Shown: positions 18,129 through 26,426 of the stretch, piece by piece
How positions within the stretch are numbered: the first letter of the stretch is position 1
Layout: each line of letters starts with the position of its first letter
From: Sinorhizobium shofinae
GTDB taxonomy: Bacteria; Pseudomonadota; Alphaproteobacteria; Rhizobiales; Rhizobiaceae
Assembly: GCA_001704765.1 (NCBI GenBank)
Contig: MBFK01000164.1
Coordinates: 52,595-100,611, forward strand
Direction of reading: 5' to 3'
DNA length: 48,017 nt
Notes under the pieces: model-generated
Told to the model about the DNA's origin: nothing
The model's database searches: none
The model's input: the letters and a program-made list of their open reading frames with translations, nothing else
Program-made: the position numbers and the translations under genes

Positions 18129-18310
18129 TGGGCCGTGTCAATCGTTGAAGCAAGGGGCTGGCAGCCGTCGCTCGAGAGTGACAGCTCGCTCGTTACTGCG
18201 CGCCCGATGGGACTCACCTGAAGGAGCCGGTTGTGCGGCTTGCCCACCTGCAGGCGCCTGTTGCGTTCCCTGCCCACCAGCAGGAACTTCGACGACGACA
18301 TCCGCCTCGG

Positions 18311-18499
18311 TCACTCGACATAGTTCCAGGGGACGAGGCGGTAGAGTGTCTCGTCGCGAGCCACCCGCCCTATGCCGGGGAACGGTAGATGGGCTCCGGC
18401 CACGATGTAGCCTTCGTTCGCGGCTTCGTCTAGCGCAATTGCCCGTGCCGCGGCGGCTGCCGTGCCGTCGACGTCGAAGGTGACGAACACGTCCGGTTC
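18311..18499 (-). pseudogene. C-terminal remnant of a metallo-beta-lactamase-fold hydrolase
   Basis: The last 62 codons of the minus-strand frame match the C-terminal end of MBL-fold hydrolases with the layout DVFVTFDVDGTAAAAARAI followed by a GAHLPFPGIGRVAR block, in which the histidine of HLPFPG is a family hallmark. The N-terminal HxHxDH metal site and about four fifths of the enzyme are missing. The fragment is fused in frame to the start of an IS110-type transposase (18500-18766), so the original gene was destroyed by insertion followed by deletion. Confidence 0.65.
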
Positions 18500-18766
18500 G
18501 AAGGGCTTGACATAGATTGCCGGAATGATGCGTGGCTCGTGCCCGAGCTGTCGCAGCGTGCGGCTGACGAAATGCGCGCTCAGGCACGGCCCCATACCGA
18601 GGACGGCAGCTTTCTTGAACGTGTCGGCAAGCGCCAGCCATTTGATCTTTCGACGGAAGGCGATCTTCCCGCCAGCATCGAAGCCGACGATATGAAAGAC
18701 CTCTTTGCCGATATCGATCCCGATCGCCGTCAGGACTTGCGCAGTGCTGTTCGTGCTACTTTTCAT
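18500..18766 (-). mobile_element. IS110-family transposase, N-terminal fragment
   Basis: Eighty-nine residues of the RuvC-like DEDD transposase domain: GIDIGKEVFHIVGFD (first acidic residue), then CLSAHFVSRTLRQLGHE and RIIPAIYVKPF, after which the normal continuation (in this family typically KxxKNDxxDAEAI) is lost and MBL hydrolase sequence begins. The second acidic position normally reads MEACLSAHF in relatives I know and here reads MGPCLSAHF, so the fragment is degenerate as well as truncated. The non-coding flank at 18767-18860 contains AGTCT/AGACT and may be the left end of the element, where IS110 elements encode a bridge RNA. It is inactive. Confidence 0.7.
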
Positions 18767-18921
18767 GGGCTGCTTCTCCTTCTCTTCGCGGGTAACAGTC
18801 TTTGCAGACTAACCCGCCGGGGAAGCAGCCGGTCCATCCCATTAGCTGCCGCTCGAGGATAGCACTGGGCATGTCCTGTGATCGCCCCAAGCTGCCATAG
18901 GAGCGTATCGACCGCCGCGGC

Positions 18922-19821
18922 TCAACTTACCAGATGGCGCTTGGCAACATTGATTACTTCGCGTGTAAGCTCCGATAGGCGATCAGCGGCAAGACGGTTT
19001 ATTTGCCAATAAAGCGCGATGTCTAGCGGGGTATCGGGGACCAATTCCACCAGTCTTCCCGACAGGATATGCTCGCGCGTAAGCTGAATTGGGTTCATGC
19101 CCCATCCCATGCCTGAAAGGCTGGCCTCGATGAAACTCTGAGGTGATGGAAGCCAATGGGTTGGATGGTTGAGATCGTATCCCAGCGTCCGACGTACCCA
19201 GTTGCTTTGAAGTTGATCCTTCTGGTTGAAGGTTAACGCTGGTGCGTTAGCGATAGCCTTTGGTGTCACGCCTTGCACGAAGTGGCGAGCAACAAACTCG
19301 GGGCTTGCCGTCGCATGATAGCGGAGTGCGCCAAGGGAAAAACGTCGGCAGCCTGAGACGGGCTTTTCCAGGCTGGTCACGGCTGCAATCACCCGCCCCC
19401 GCTGTAACCACTCAGCAGTGTGGTCTTGATCATCGACCGCGATATTCAGCAGATAGGGAGAGGATTTAGCGAAATTCGACATCGCCTCCACGAACCAAGT
19501 CCCCAAGCTGTCTGCGTTGGTCGCAATCTGAAGCGTAACTCTTTGTCTAGGTTCATTAGGATCGACAAGGGCTGGCAAATGCTCGAATAGTTCTCCTTCG
19601 AGCATGCCTACATTCTCCATGTGTCGGCAAAGCCATTCTCCCTTTTCCGTCGCGGTGCAGGGGTTGCCCCTTTCGATCAGGATGACACCGAGGCGCTCCT
19701 CAAGCTGCTTCACCCGCTGCGAAACGGCCGAGGGCGTCACGTTCAGGGTGGATGCAGCTCGTTCAAAGCTGCCTGTCTGAACGACGGCCAAAACAACTCG
19801 GAGTGCGGAGTAGTCAAGCAT
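18922..19821 (-). CDS. LysR-family regulator, ArgP/LysG type
   Basis: A 299-residue LysR regulator. The winged helix-turn-helix occupies residues 3-60 (SFERAASTLNVTPSAVSQRV and QLEERLGVILIERG), and the effector domain follows. ArgP/LysG-type features include DYSALRVVLAVVQTGSFE at the N-terminus and GWGMNPIQL near residue 235. In that subfamily the regulator activates an arginine/lysine exporter in response to the amino acids. The context agrees: a LysE-type exporter starts 102 bases away on the opposite strand, with a palindrome (GGATTA/TAATCC) over the start region of this gene that could be part of the operator. Length is normal. Confidence 0.85.
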   Translation of the reverse strand: MLDYSALRVVLAVVQTGSFERAASTLNVTPSAVSQRVKQLEERLGVILIERGNPCTATEKGEWLCRHMENVGMLEGELFEHLPALVDPNEPRQRVTLQIATNADSLGTWFVEAMSNFAKSSPYLLNIAVDDQDHTAEWLQRGRVIAAVTSLEKPVSGCRRFSLGALRYHATASPEFVARHFVQGVTPKAIANAPALTFNQKDQLQSNWVRRTLGYDLNHPTHWLPSPQSFIEASLSGMGWGMNPIQLTREHILSGRLVELVPDTPLDIALYWQINRLAADRLSELTREVINVAKRHLVS

Positions 19822-19841
19822 GGATTAGTTTCACTTAATCC
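19822..19841. promoter_or_regulatory. Palindrome in the lysG-lysE divergent promoter
   Basis: GGATTA, eight bases, TAATCC, lying right at the start of the ArgP/LysG-like gene within the 102-base divergent promoter. LysR regulators bind interrupted dyads of this size. It is a candidate operator on position and symmetry only. Confidence 0.45.
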
Positions 19842-19923
19842 GCGTAAATAATCTTAACTAGCCTAATTTTCGTCGCGGCGATATCAAAACCGTCAACAAG
19901 TTAGCGGGGCGTTCGCCGAGGGG

Positions 19924-20532
19924 ATGAATATTTCAATCTATGTTACCGGCCTCATGATGGGCCTCAGCCTGATCGTCGCCATCGGCGCACAAAATGCATT
20001 CATCCTTCGTCAGGGTCTTCGCAACGAGCATGTCTTCGCCGTCTGCCTTGCGTGCGCGTTGTCCGACGCCGTGCTGATCGTTTCAGGCGTAACCAGCCTC
20101 CAGCAAATCGCGACGTTGTCGCCCTGGCTCGATCCAGTCATGCGCTGCGGCGGGACCGCGTTTCTGATCTGGTATGGAGCCAAGAGCCTTTACTCCGCCT
20201 TCCGGTCGTCCGGAGCGCTGGCGGTCGGCGAGGGCAAATCATCGAGCTGCAAGCAGACCATTGCGACTTGCCTTGTACTCACTTGGCTCAATCCGCACGT
20301 CTATCTCGATACGGTCGTGTTGCTCGGCACGATCTCGACGCGATTTCCAGGACAGCAGGTTTCTTTCACGGCAGGGGCAGTAACGGGCTCTTTCCTGTTC
20401 TTCTTTTCGCTCGGCTACGGCGCAAGATGGCTACGGCCGATCTTCACTCGGCCTTCGTCGTGGCGCATATTGGAAACGATCATCGCTCTTACGATGGGGC
20501 TGATCGCACTCAAGTTGCTGAACGGGATGTGA
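19924..20532 (+). CDS. LysE/ArgO-type amino-acid exporter
   Basis: A 202-residue inner-membrane exporter with about six helices. The LysE superfamily signature near the N-terminus, GLSLIVAIGAQNAFILRQGL, is of the LysE/ArgO subtype (GAQNAF), and the second conserved block TWLNPHVYLDTVVLLGT is also LysE-type. GAGGGG precedes the ATG. It is divergent from its likely regulator (18922-19821). The predicted job is export of arginine and/or lysine; which substrate is used cannot be decided here. Confidence 0.88.
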   Translation: MNISIYVTGLMMGLSLIVAIGAQNAFILRQGLRNEHVFAVCLACALSDAVLIVSGVTSLQQIATLSPWLDPVMRCGGTAFLIWYGAKSLYSAFRSSGALAVGEGKSSSCKQTIATCLVLTWLNPHVYLDTVVLLGTISTRFPGQQVSFTAGAVTGSFLFFFSLGYGARWLRPIFTRPSSWRILETIIALTMGLIALKLLNGM

Positions 20533-20571
20533 AAGTCACTGGACGGTAACGACGTCAGAAAGGTCAAGAGG

Positions 20572-21207
20572 TTGTCCGCCGATCTCCATCATCTCCTTAT
20601 GGTCTACACTGCTTATGTAATCGCAGCCGGCAGTCCGGGCCCCAGCAACATGCGGATCATGGGCGTGGCGATGAACCAAGGAAGGCGGGCGGCGCTGGTG
20701 CTTGCCGCGGGTGTGGTCAGCGGTTCGATCTTCTGGGGCGTGATGGCCGCGACGGGGGTTTCGGCTGTTCTGACCAGATATGCCGAAGCCCTGATCGTAC
20801 TTAAAATACTCGGTGGCCTTTATCTCCTCTATCTGGCCTTCAAGGCTGGCAGGTCCGCTCTCGCTTCCAACGATCGGGTTGCGGGGGAAACGACGGCTGA
20901 TGAAGCGCTGTCTGGCGCGTCTCTGTATCAACGCGGACTGTTGATGCATCTTACCAATCCTAAGTCGATACTTGCCTGGATCGCCCTGGTGACACTCGGC
21001 CTTGGACCGGAGTCGTCATGGCATACGCTTGTGGTGATCCTCGGAGGCTGCGCAGTGCTGAGCGTGACGATCTTTTGCGGCTACGCAATTGTCTTCTCAA
21101 CCGCGCCAATGGTTCGAATGTATCGCCGCGCCCGGCGCTGGATCGAGGGCGTTCTGGCCGTGTTTTTCGGTATGGCTGGATTAAGACTACTAATGTCTCG
21201 TACTTAA
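20572..21207 (+). CDS. LysE/RhtB-family exporter
   Basis: A 211-residue membrane transporter of the RhtB branch: SPGPSNMRIM in place of the usual SPGPNxL motif near residue 24, KILGGLYLLYLAFKAGRSA, and LLMHLTNPKSILAWIALV. The predicted start is TTG at 20572 with AAGG eight bases upstream; the next ATG (20599) has no ribosome-binding site and would cut the first helix. It lies 39 bases behind the LysE-type gene in the same direction, and the broken dapA-like gene follows 17 bases later, so the three probably formed one unit concerned with amino-acid export. Confidence 0.8.
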   Translation: MSADLHHLLMVYTAYVIAAGSPGPSNMRIMGVAMNQGRRAALVLAAGVVSGSIFWGVMAATGVSAVLTRYAEALIVLKILGGLYLLYLAFKAGRSALASNDRVAGETTADEALSGASLYQRGLLMHLTNPKSILAWIALVTLGLGPESSWHTLVVILGGCAVLSVTIFCGYAIVFSTAPMVRMYRRARRWIEGVLAVFFGMAGLRLLMSRT

Positions 21208-21224
21208 ACAAAAAGGATCGAGTC

Positions 21225-22165
21225 GTGCCGCTTTTCAGGGGCCTTTCAGCCTTTCCAATCACCCCCGCCGATGTTTCTGGTCGCGTCGATACGAATGCGC
21301 TCACGCGCTTGCTTGAGCGAATCCAGGTGGCGGGCGCTGATTCCATCGGACTGCTCGGTAGCACAGGCAGCTATGCCTTCCTGTCACGACACGAGCGCCG
21401 ACGTGCTACGGAAGCCGCGATGGCCTCTGTCGGCGGCAAGATACCCGTCATCGTCGGTGTCGGGGCGCTTCGAACCGACGAGGCACAGGCCCTTGCACAT
21501 GACGCCAAGGCGGCCGGAGCTGACGGCCTGTTGCTGGCACCGATGTCCTATACGCCTCTGTTCGAAGACGAAGTTTATGCGCACTTCGCTGCGGTCGCGG
21601 ATGCCGGCGACTTACCTCTCTGCATCATAACAATCCAAGCACGACAAAATTCACGTTCAGCAGTGCATTGATTGTGCGGCTTGCGAAGGTGGCGAATATT
21701 GATGCGGTGAAGATGCCGTTACCGCCGGATGGTGATTTCGGAGCTGAGCTGGCAGCCCTCCGGGGGGCGACACCTTCGACATTCTCTGTCGGCTACAGCG
21801 GTGACTGGGGAGGAGCGGCAGCTCTGTTGGCAGGGGGTGATGCTTGGTACAGCGTGGTAGCCGGCCTCCTTCCCTCCGAAGCCTTGGCGCTCACGGTTGC
21901 GGCTCAGGCAGGCAACATTTCAGGAGTGGAACGGCTCGATCGCGCGTTCCAGCCGCTATGGGGCCTGTTCAAGGAGTTCGGCAGCTTCCGTGTGATGTAC
22001 GCCATGGCCGACGTCCTCGGCCTCTGCAAAGTTGATCCGCCTCGGCCACTCCTGCCATTACCCCAAGCAGCCCTAGCAAGGGTCGTAAGCGCTCTTATTC
22101 ATCTCGGAGCATTGATAAGCGAGGACACTTCGCCAGTTAGCCCCTATTATCCTCGCGTTGACTGA
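21225..22165 (+). pseudogene. Dihydrodipicolinate synthase (DapA) family gene, frameshifted
   Basis: The first 135 codons (GTG start at 21225 with AAGGA before it) encode the N-terminal half of a DapA-family (beta/alpha)8 lyase: LFRGLSAFPITPADVSGRVD, then GADSIGLLGSTGSYAFLS. At about 21629 the frame breaks: restoring one missing base turns ATCATAACAATCCA into codons for I-Y-N-N-P, the family YNxP motif with the catalytic tyrosine. The second half continues in another frame (21668-22165) with the region of the Schiff-base lysine (DAVKMPLPP). Both halves are otherwise uninterrupted, so this is a recent single-base deletion or a sequencing error. The substrate is uncertain; similar genes beside exporters are usually not the biosynthetic dapA. 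Confidence 0.8.
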
Positions 22166-22422
22166 GACTTGGCTGCCCGGCAGTCCGCTTGTGAGGCGCA
22201 AAGCGGACAAAAATCAAAGTCGACTTATTGCTTGTCTAGGCAGGGTTGGTCCAGTCACCTGTGGCCACCGGAAACATCGCAGAATATGGACCGCCGTTGG
22301 CCACCGAGGGGTTAATATTGGCGGTTCGTCTATTGTCACACAGGGTATGGCACCGGACAAAAACGATGGGCCTTCGCCCCAATGCACTGTAAGAGCGCAC
22401 CGCGTCTAAACGGAGTTCGATA

Positions 22423-22905
22423 TTGAGCGTTGCCTTCACCAAGGAAGAAAGTGCCGAAACTGCTTCGGAAACCCTGCTGCCTGACCGTATAATTTCCCCT
22501 CACCCGAACCTAGTTACGGAAGCGGGATCGAAGGCCCTGGAATTGCAGCTCCAACAAGCTCGCGAGGCCTACGCTGCTACAAGCACAATCGAAGACGTGA
22601 ATGAACGACGGCGGCAAGCAGCAAGCCCCTTGCGTGATCTGCGCTACTTTGCCGAAAGAGTTCGCACCGCTCAGGTTGTTCCCGACCCGACTTCAATTGA
22701 CAGTGTTGCCTTTGGGAGCACAGTCACCTTCGGCCGTGACGATGGGCGAGTGCAGAAGTATCGCATCGTGGGAGAAGACGAAGCTGATCCCAAGGGCGGA
22801 TCTATTTCCTACGTATCCCCGGTGGCAAGGATTCTCATGGGCAAAGCTGTTGGGGATGTCGTGAGTGTAGGCGGTCAAGAGCTCGAGATCATCGCCATCT
22901 CGTAG
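22423..22905 (+). CDS. GreA/GreB-like transcription factor
   Basis: A 160-residue protein with the GreA fold in reduced form. The C-terminal FKBP-like domain is clear (VAFGSTVTFG, YRIVGEDEADPKGGSISYVSP, and LMGKAVGDVV). The N-terminal coiled coil is changed: the canonical tip DLSENAEY that reaches into RNA polymerase is replaced by IEDVNERRRQAA, so cleavage-stimulating activity is doubtful. The start is TTG at 22423 with GGAG eight bases upstream. It is not the housekeeping GreA; relatives of this kind occur in rhizobial accessory regions. It stands alone between pseudogenes. Confidence 0.75.
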   Translation: MSVAFTKEESAETASETLLPDRIISPHPNLVTEAGSKALELQLQQAREAYAATSTIEDVNERRRQAASPLRDLRYFAERVRTAQVVPDPTSIDSVAFGSTVTFGRDDGRVQKYRIVGEDEADPKGGSISYVSPVARILMGKAVGDVVSVGGQELEIIAIS

Positions 22906-23131
22906 AGCGCCCATCGCGAACATGCGAACGCAACGGCTCTGAGAGACATTCTCGAACAGCCTATGGCTCTCGGAGACCTCGAGCATGCGATCAGTCCGCA
23001 GTCGAAGACGAATGATCGCGCTTGACCCAAACGCGCCATCGAGAGTTGGTGGCGAAGGTCTCTTTTCCACCGCGCTGCGGACCTCGGTAGTATTTTGCGA
23101 GTAATGACCGATCGAAACCGGAGGAGGCATG

Positions 23132-23624
23132 ATGCTGGTGGTGTTCGGTGGCTTACCTGGAACGGGCAAAACCACGATCGCACGGGCCTTGGCGGAGCGA
23201 CGATCAGCAACCTGCTTGCGCATCGACGAGATCGAGCAAGCAGTACGATCAGCAGCAGTTTTGGCGTAGGTCCAACTGGATATGCCGTGGCTAACGCATT
23301 GGCGGCTTCCAATTTGAAGAATGGTTGTCTGGTAGTGGCCGATTGCGTCAACCCGGTTACCGAAAGCCGGAAGGGGTGGCGCACGACTGCAGCACGCGTT
23401 CAAGCACCATTGCTAGAGATTGAGGTCATCTGCAGTGATCCTTCGAGCATCGTCGCCCCGTAGAAGAGCGCCATTCTGACATCGACGGCCTCACCCCTCC
23501 AGCCTGGGAAGCGGTCCTGGCCAACGAGTATTCCCCATGGCCGGAGCCTCATGTGGTGATTGACACGGCCTTGCTCGCGCCACACGAGGCCATCGAACTA
23601 GTTGAGCAGCACATGAATATCTGA
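23132..23624 (+). pseudogene. P-loop kinase/AAA_33-type ATPase, two frameshifts
   Basis: The reading begins at an ATG at 23132 behind GGAGGAGG and gives MLVVFGGLPGTGKTTIARAL with a Walker A motif, as in small-molecule kinases of the gluconokinase/AAA_33 type. It stops in frame at about 23270; the next frame resumes with VGPTGYAVANALAASNLKNG and reads VVADCVNPV, the expected middle. That frame ends near 23460, but losing one base near 23446 explains it: a third frame carries on as HRRPVEERHSDIDGL, then YSPWPEPHVVIDTA, to a stop at 23624. All parts occur in the right order and spacing, so a complete gene was inactivated by two single-base changes. Confidence 0.75.
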
Positions 23625-23836
23625 GACCTATCCAACCCGTAGCGGCCGGCTGTACTGGTAATCCGCATCGACGCCTCTTGGCCGATATCGTTTCCTAATG
23701 AGTCAAGTGCGGCAGCTCGGTTTTGAGCAATACGACGCTTTCGGGTGCCTGCGTTCAGTTCTTTCCTTCATGGTTCAAGCCTCACTCCCACCGTTGTCCG
23801 CGCTGGCGGCCCACATCCGTCGATTTTTGCCGTGCA

Positions 23837-24052
23837 TTACCAATTGCCGGGATCTGCTGTGTGATCGACACTGGCAAACTCATCTGCCTTTTCCCGGTCT
23901 AGCGTTAGATTGGTTGCAATCTTTGCCTCATCCGTGACCGAATAATGCAGAGGTGCCGGCCCTTTGGTCAGTTCCTGATACATGAGCAAGGCGGCCTCCT
24001 CGGCAGTGTCGGCCTCGAACTCTTCCGTGACGATGACTGTGAACTTGTGCAT
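23837..24052 (-). CDS. Hypothetical protein, 71 residues
   Basis: A small acidic soluble protein starting MHKFTVIVTEEFEADTAEEA. The pattern, a beta strand followed by a helix of alternating acidic and Ala residues (EEAALLMYQELTKG), resembles a half ferredoxin-like fold, and the middle (VTDEAKIATNLTLDREKAD) is helical. GAGGTCAAAGG precedes the ATG at good distance. The next gene upstream on the same strand (24106-24510) ends 53 bases before it, so the two may be co-transcribed. No family is recognised. Confidence 0.6.
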   Translation of the reverse strand: MHKFTVIVTEEFEADTAEEAALLMYQELTKGPAPLHYSVTDEAKIATNLTLDREKADEFASVDHTADPGNW

Positions 24053-24105
24053 AGCCTTTGACCTCGTGCTGGTTTCGACGCCTCGCGCTTGGATGTGTCA
24101 TAGAT

Positions 24106-24510
24106 TTAAGTGACGCCGCCGCGACGATTTGCGATTGCGCTCTCAACTGCAGGACCGGCATGCATGCGAAACCAGTCGACCATTTCACGCGTGCGCTCGC
24201 TTGCCGGGTTGGTTTCAGCCGCTCCGATCAGTTCGGCGCTAGCGTTGGCCATGGCAATGAGGATGCGCGCCGCTTCCGGGACATATGGGAGATCAGCTTC
24301 CTTTTTGTGCCTTTCTCGGATGATCCGACAGCAAATGTTTTCAGGCAGGGTCCATGCGCTGGTCAGAAGGTCATTGACGCTGACATTTTGGCCTTCAATG
24401 GCGATTGTAGCGTCTCTGTCGTTCTCGGTATATCCAGCCAACTCGATGCGCTCGCAAGTATCAATGGCGGCGCTCATCATCTCCCTGATGAGATACCAGT
24501 TGGTCTTCAT
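24106..24510 (-). CDS. Hypothetical protein, 134 residues
   Basis: A soluble protein with N-terminus MKTNWYLIREMMSAAIDTCE and a perfect AGGAGG five bases before the ATG. The first half is mixed (IELAGYTENDRDATIAIEGQ), the second half mainly helical (ICCRIIRERHKKEADLPYVP, ending AIANRRGGVT). Cysteines at about 19 and 60-61 could bind metal, but spacing does not match a known motif. It probably forms an operon with the 71-residue gene downstream. Coding statistics and ribosome-binding site are good; the function is unknown. Confidence 0.65.
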   Translation of the reverse strand: MKTNWYLIREMMSAAIDTCERIELAGYTENDRDATIAIEGQNVSVNDLLTSAWTLPENICCRIIRERHKKEADLPYVPEAARILIAMANASAELIGAAETNPASERTREMVDWFRMHAGPAVESAIANRRGGVT

Positions 24511-24712
24511 GCCCCACCTCCTGTTTTACAACCTTTCCGATCAAAGCGGCACTCTAGCATCAGACAGTTAGAACGTCTCGCAGTCATGGTCCCTAGCTCG
24601 TGGCCTTCTTCGGAATGATGCTGCAATCGAAGGAATTCCTGGCCAGTACCTGCTGCGTGACCGCGATTGTGTACACCCTTGCCCCAGCACGCCGGAAGGT
24701 TATCCTTTTCGA

Positions 24713-25990
24713 ATGGAATTCGTTGAAGCCTTCCAGCGCCTCGGCGTGTCCCTCGCCATCGGCCTCCTTGTGGGCTGCGAGCGAGGCTGGCAGGACCGTG
24801 ACCTGCCAGCCGGCGGCAGAACCGCGGGCATCCGAACGTTCGGCCTTTCGGGTTTTCTCGGCGGGATTGCCGGCTATCTCCAGGTACAATCAGGCCCCAT
24901 CATGCCGGCGGTGCTGCTATTGCTCTTCGGCACTGCTTTCGTCCTTTTCAAGCGACGAGAGGCGGAGGAAGAAGAGGATTATGGAGTGACGACAGTCGTC
25001 GCGGGTTTCGTTGTCTTTGCGCTTGGTGCGATGGCGGTCGTGGGCGACTTACGGCTTGCCGCCGCCGGAGGGGTTGCGACTACGGCCCTGCTTGCGGCCA
25101 AACGCAGCCTCCACGGTTTTCTCGAGCAATTGAAATGGCTGGAGATTCGGGCAGCCCTTATCCTTCTTGCCATGAGCTTGGTTGCTCTACCGCTGCTTCC
25201 GAATGAGCCCGTCGATCCGTGGCAAGTGCTCAACCCATTCGCGCTGTGGCTGTTGACGATCACGATCGCCGCCATCTCCTTTGCTGGCTATGTCGCAATC
25301 CGCGTTGTCGGGCCCAGTCGCGGTATTCTGTTTGCTGGTGCCGCCGGCGGGCTTGTCTCCTCCACGGCGCTGACACTCTCCTTTGCTCGCTTCGCAACCG
25401 AGGCCCCGGAAAGCGCTCAGCAGCTAGCTTCCGGCGCCGCGATTGCGGGCGCCCTGTCGCTGGTCCGCGTCGTCGTCATCGGTGCCGTACTGGCGCCCGT
25501 TCTCCTGATACCTCTCGCGATCGCGTTGATCCCGGCCGTGCTTGTGCTACTGGCCGCAAGTGCTGTGATCGTCCGCCGAAGCGGCGGCAAGCAGGGTGCG
25601 CCGGATCTTCACCTCAAAAACCCATTCGAACTTGGCGAGGTACTGCGTTTCGGCGCCCTACTCGGCGGCGTGATCCTGGCGTCGAAGGTTCTGGTCGACA
25701 GGATCGGCCAGACCATGCTTTTTGTCGTCGCCGCCGTCTCGGGCCTGATGGATCTCGATGCGATCACGCTTTCAACTGCACGACTTACGGGGACTACGGT
25801 CGATCTCGCCACCGCTGTAGCGGCGATCCTGATAGCGGTGACGGTCAATCTGCTGACGAAAGTGGTGCTGGCTTTTACAGCCGGCGGCAAAGGGCCCTAT
25901 GCGATCGCGCTCGCATTGGCGACGCTTGCTGCAATCGCGGCAGGGGCGCTCGCCTATTTCATCCTGGGTTCCGTCTTTCCGGCATCCTGA
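24713..25990 (+). CDS. MgtC/SapB family membrane protein with DUF4010 domain
   Basis: A 425-residue integral membrane protein with about twelve helices. The N-terminal 140 residues match MgtC/SapB: LGVSLAIGLLVGCERGWQDR and RTAGIRTFGLSGFLGGIAG with the conserved acidic-basic pair. The rest (about 180-420) is DUF4010, a transporter-like membrane domain (GGLVSSTALTLSFAR, VSGLMDLDAITLS). MgtC-type proteins help growth under low magnesium or inside hosts; DUF4010 fusions are uncharacterised. The GTG/ATG choice is not problematic, but the ribosome-binding site (GGAAGG) is 14 bases away, longer than usual. Confidence 0.8.
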   Translation: MEFVEAFQRLGVSLAIGLLVGCERGWQDRDLPAGGRTAGIRTFGLSGFLGGIAGYLQVQSGPIMPAVLLLLFGTAFVLFKRREAEEEEDYGVTTVVAGFVVFALGAMAVVGDLRLAAAGGVATTALLAAKRSLHGFLEQLKWLEIRAALILLAMSLVALPLLPNEPVDPWQVLNPFALWLLTITIAAISFAGYVAIRVVGPSRGILFAGAAGGLVSSTALTLSFARFATEAPESAQQLASGAAIAGALSLVRVVVIGAVLAPVLLIPLAIALIPAVLVLLAASAVIVRRSGGKQGAPDLHLKNPFELGEVLRFGALLGGVILASKVLVDRIGQTMLFVVAAVSGLMDLDAITLSTARLTGTTVDLATAVAAILIAVTVNLLTKVVLAFTAGGKGPYAIALALATLAAIAAGALAYFILGSVFPAS

Positions 25991-26426
25991 TTGCCATGCG
26001 GCGCATTATCATTGAAATAGGGTCGCACCGACCCGAAGAGCCACAGACACATGAGAAATGGGTCAACCTGCTAAAGAAGTTGCGACGGGGGCAGCGGGCT
26101 TACTGGATTGAGTGGCGGCGAACAGTTCGGACCGGGCCGCGTCGAAGTTCTCCCAGAGCTTGTCTGGGCGACCCACACCCAGATTTCGGCCTCGCCCTTG
26201 TGAGGCCCGCAGTGCGGCGTCCTCGAGGGTGCTCGCATCAAGCGCGGCGCGAGCGAGAACAACGGCAATTCCGGATGCTGGGCGTCAACTATTACTTCGG
26301 CAAGTCGCGGCCCAGCACCCTGTTCGCCGTCAGTGTAACAGGTTCCGCACCGTCGCCCGGTGATCACGCCCCGCGAAAGGAGAAACGGCGGATGTGTCTT
26401 GTCCCGATGACTCTTGATTTCCCGCC
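25991..26426. other. 436-base stretch without a convincing gene
   Basis: Reading frames in both directions lack good starts and family resemblance. One plus-strand frame near 26277-26320 reads LGVNYYFGKS, reminiscent of the last strand of an outer-membrane beta-barrel, but it is far too short to call. The region separates the convergent MgtC-type and CYTH-CHAD genes. Confidence 0.4.

Noticed and set aside
24593..24889. Minus-strand frame of 98 codons overlapping the MgtC/DUF4010 start
   Set aside because: Most of it lies opposite the conserved MgtC coding sequence. The unshared tail is short and unrecognised, so it is treated as a shadow.
26071..26367. Minus-strand frame of 98 codons in the gap before CYTH-CHAD
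   Set aside because: Pro/Arg/Cys-rich composition with no start signal; typical of random frames in GC-rich DNA.
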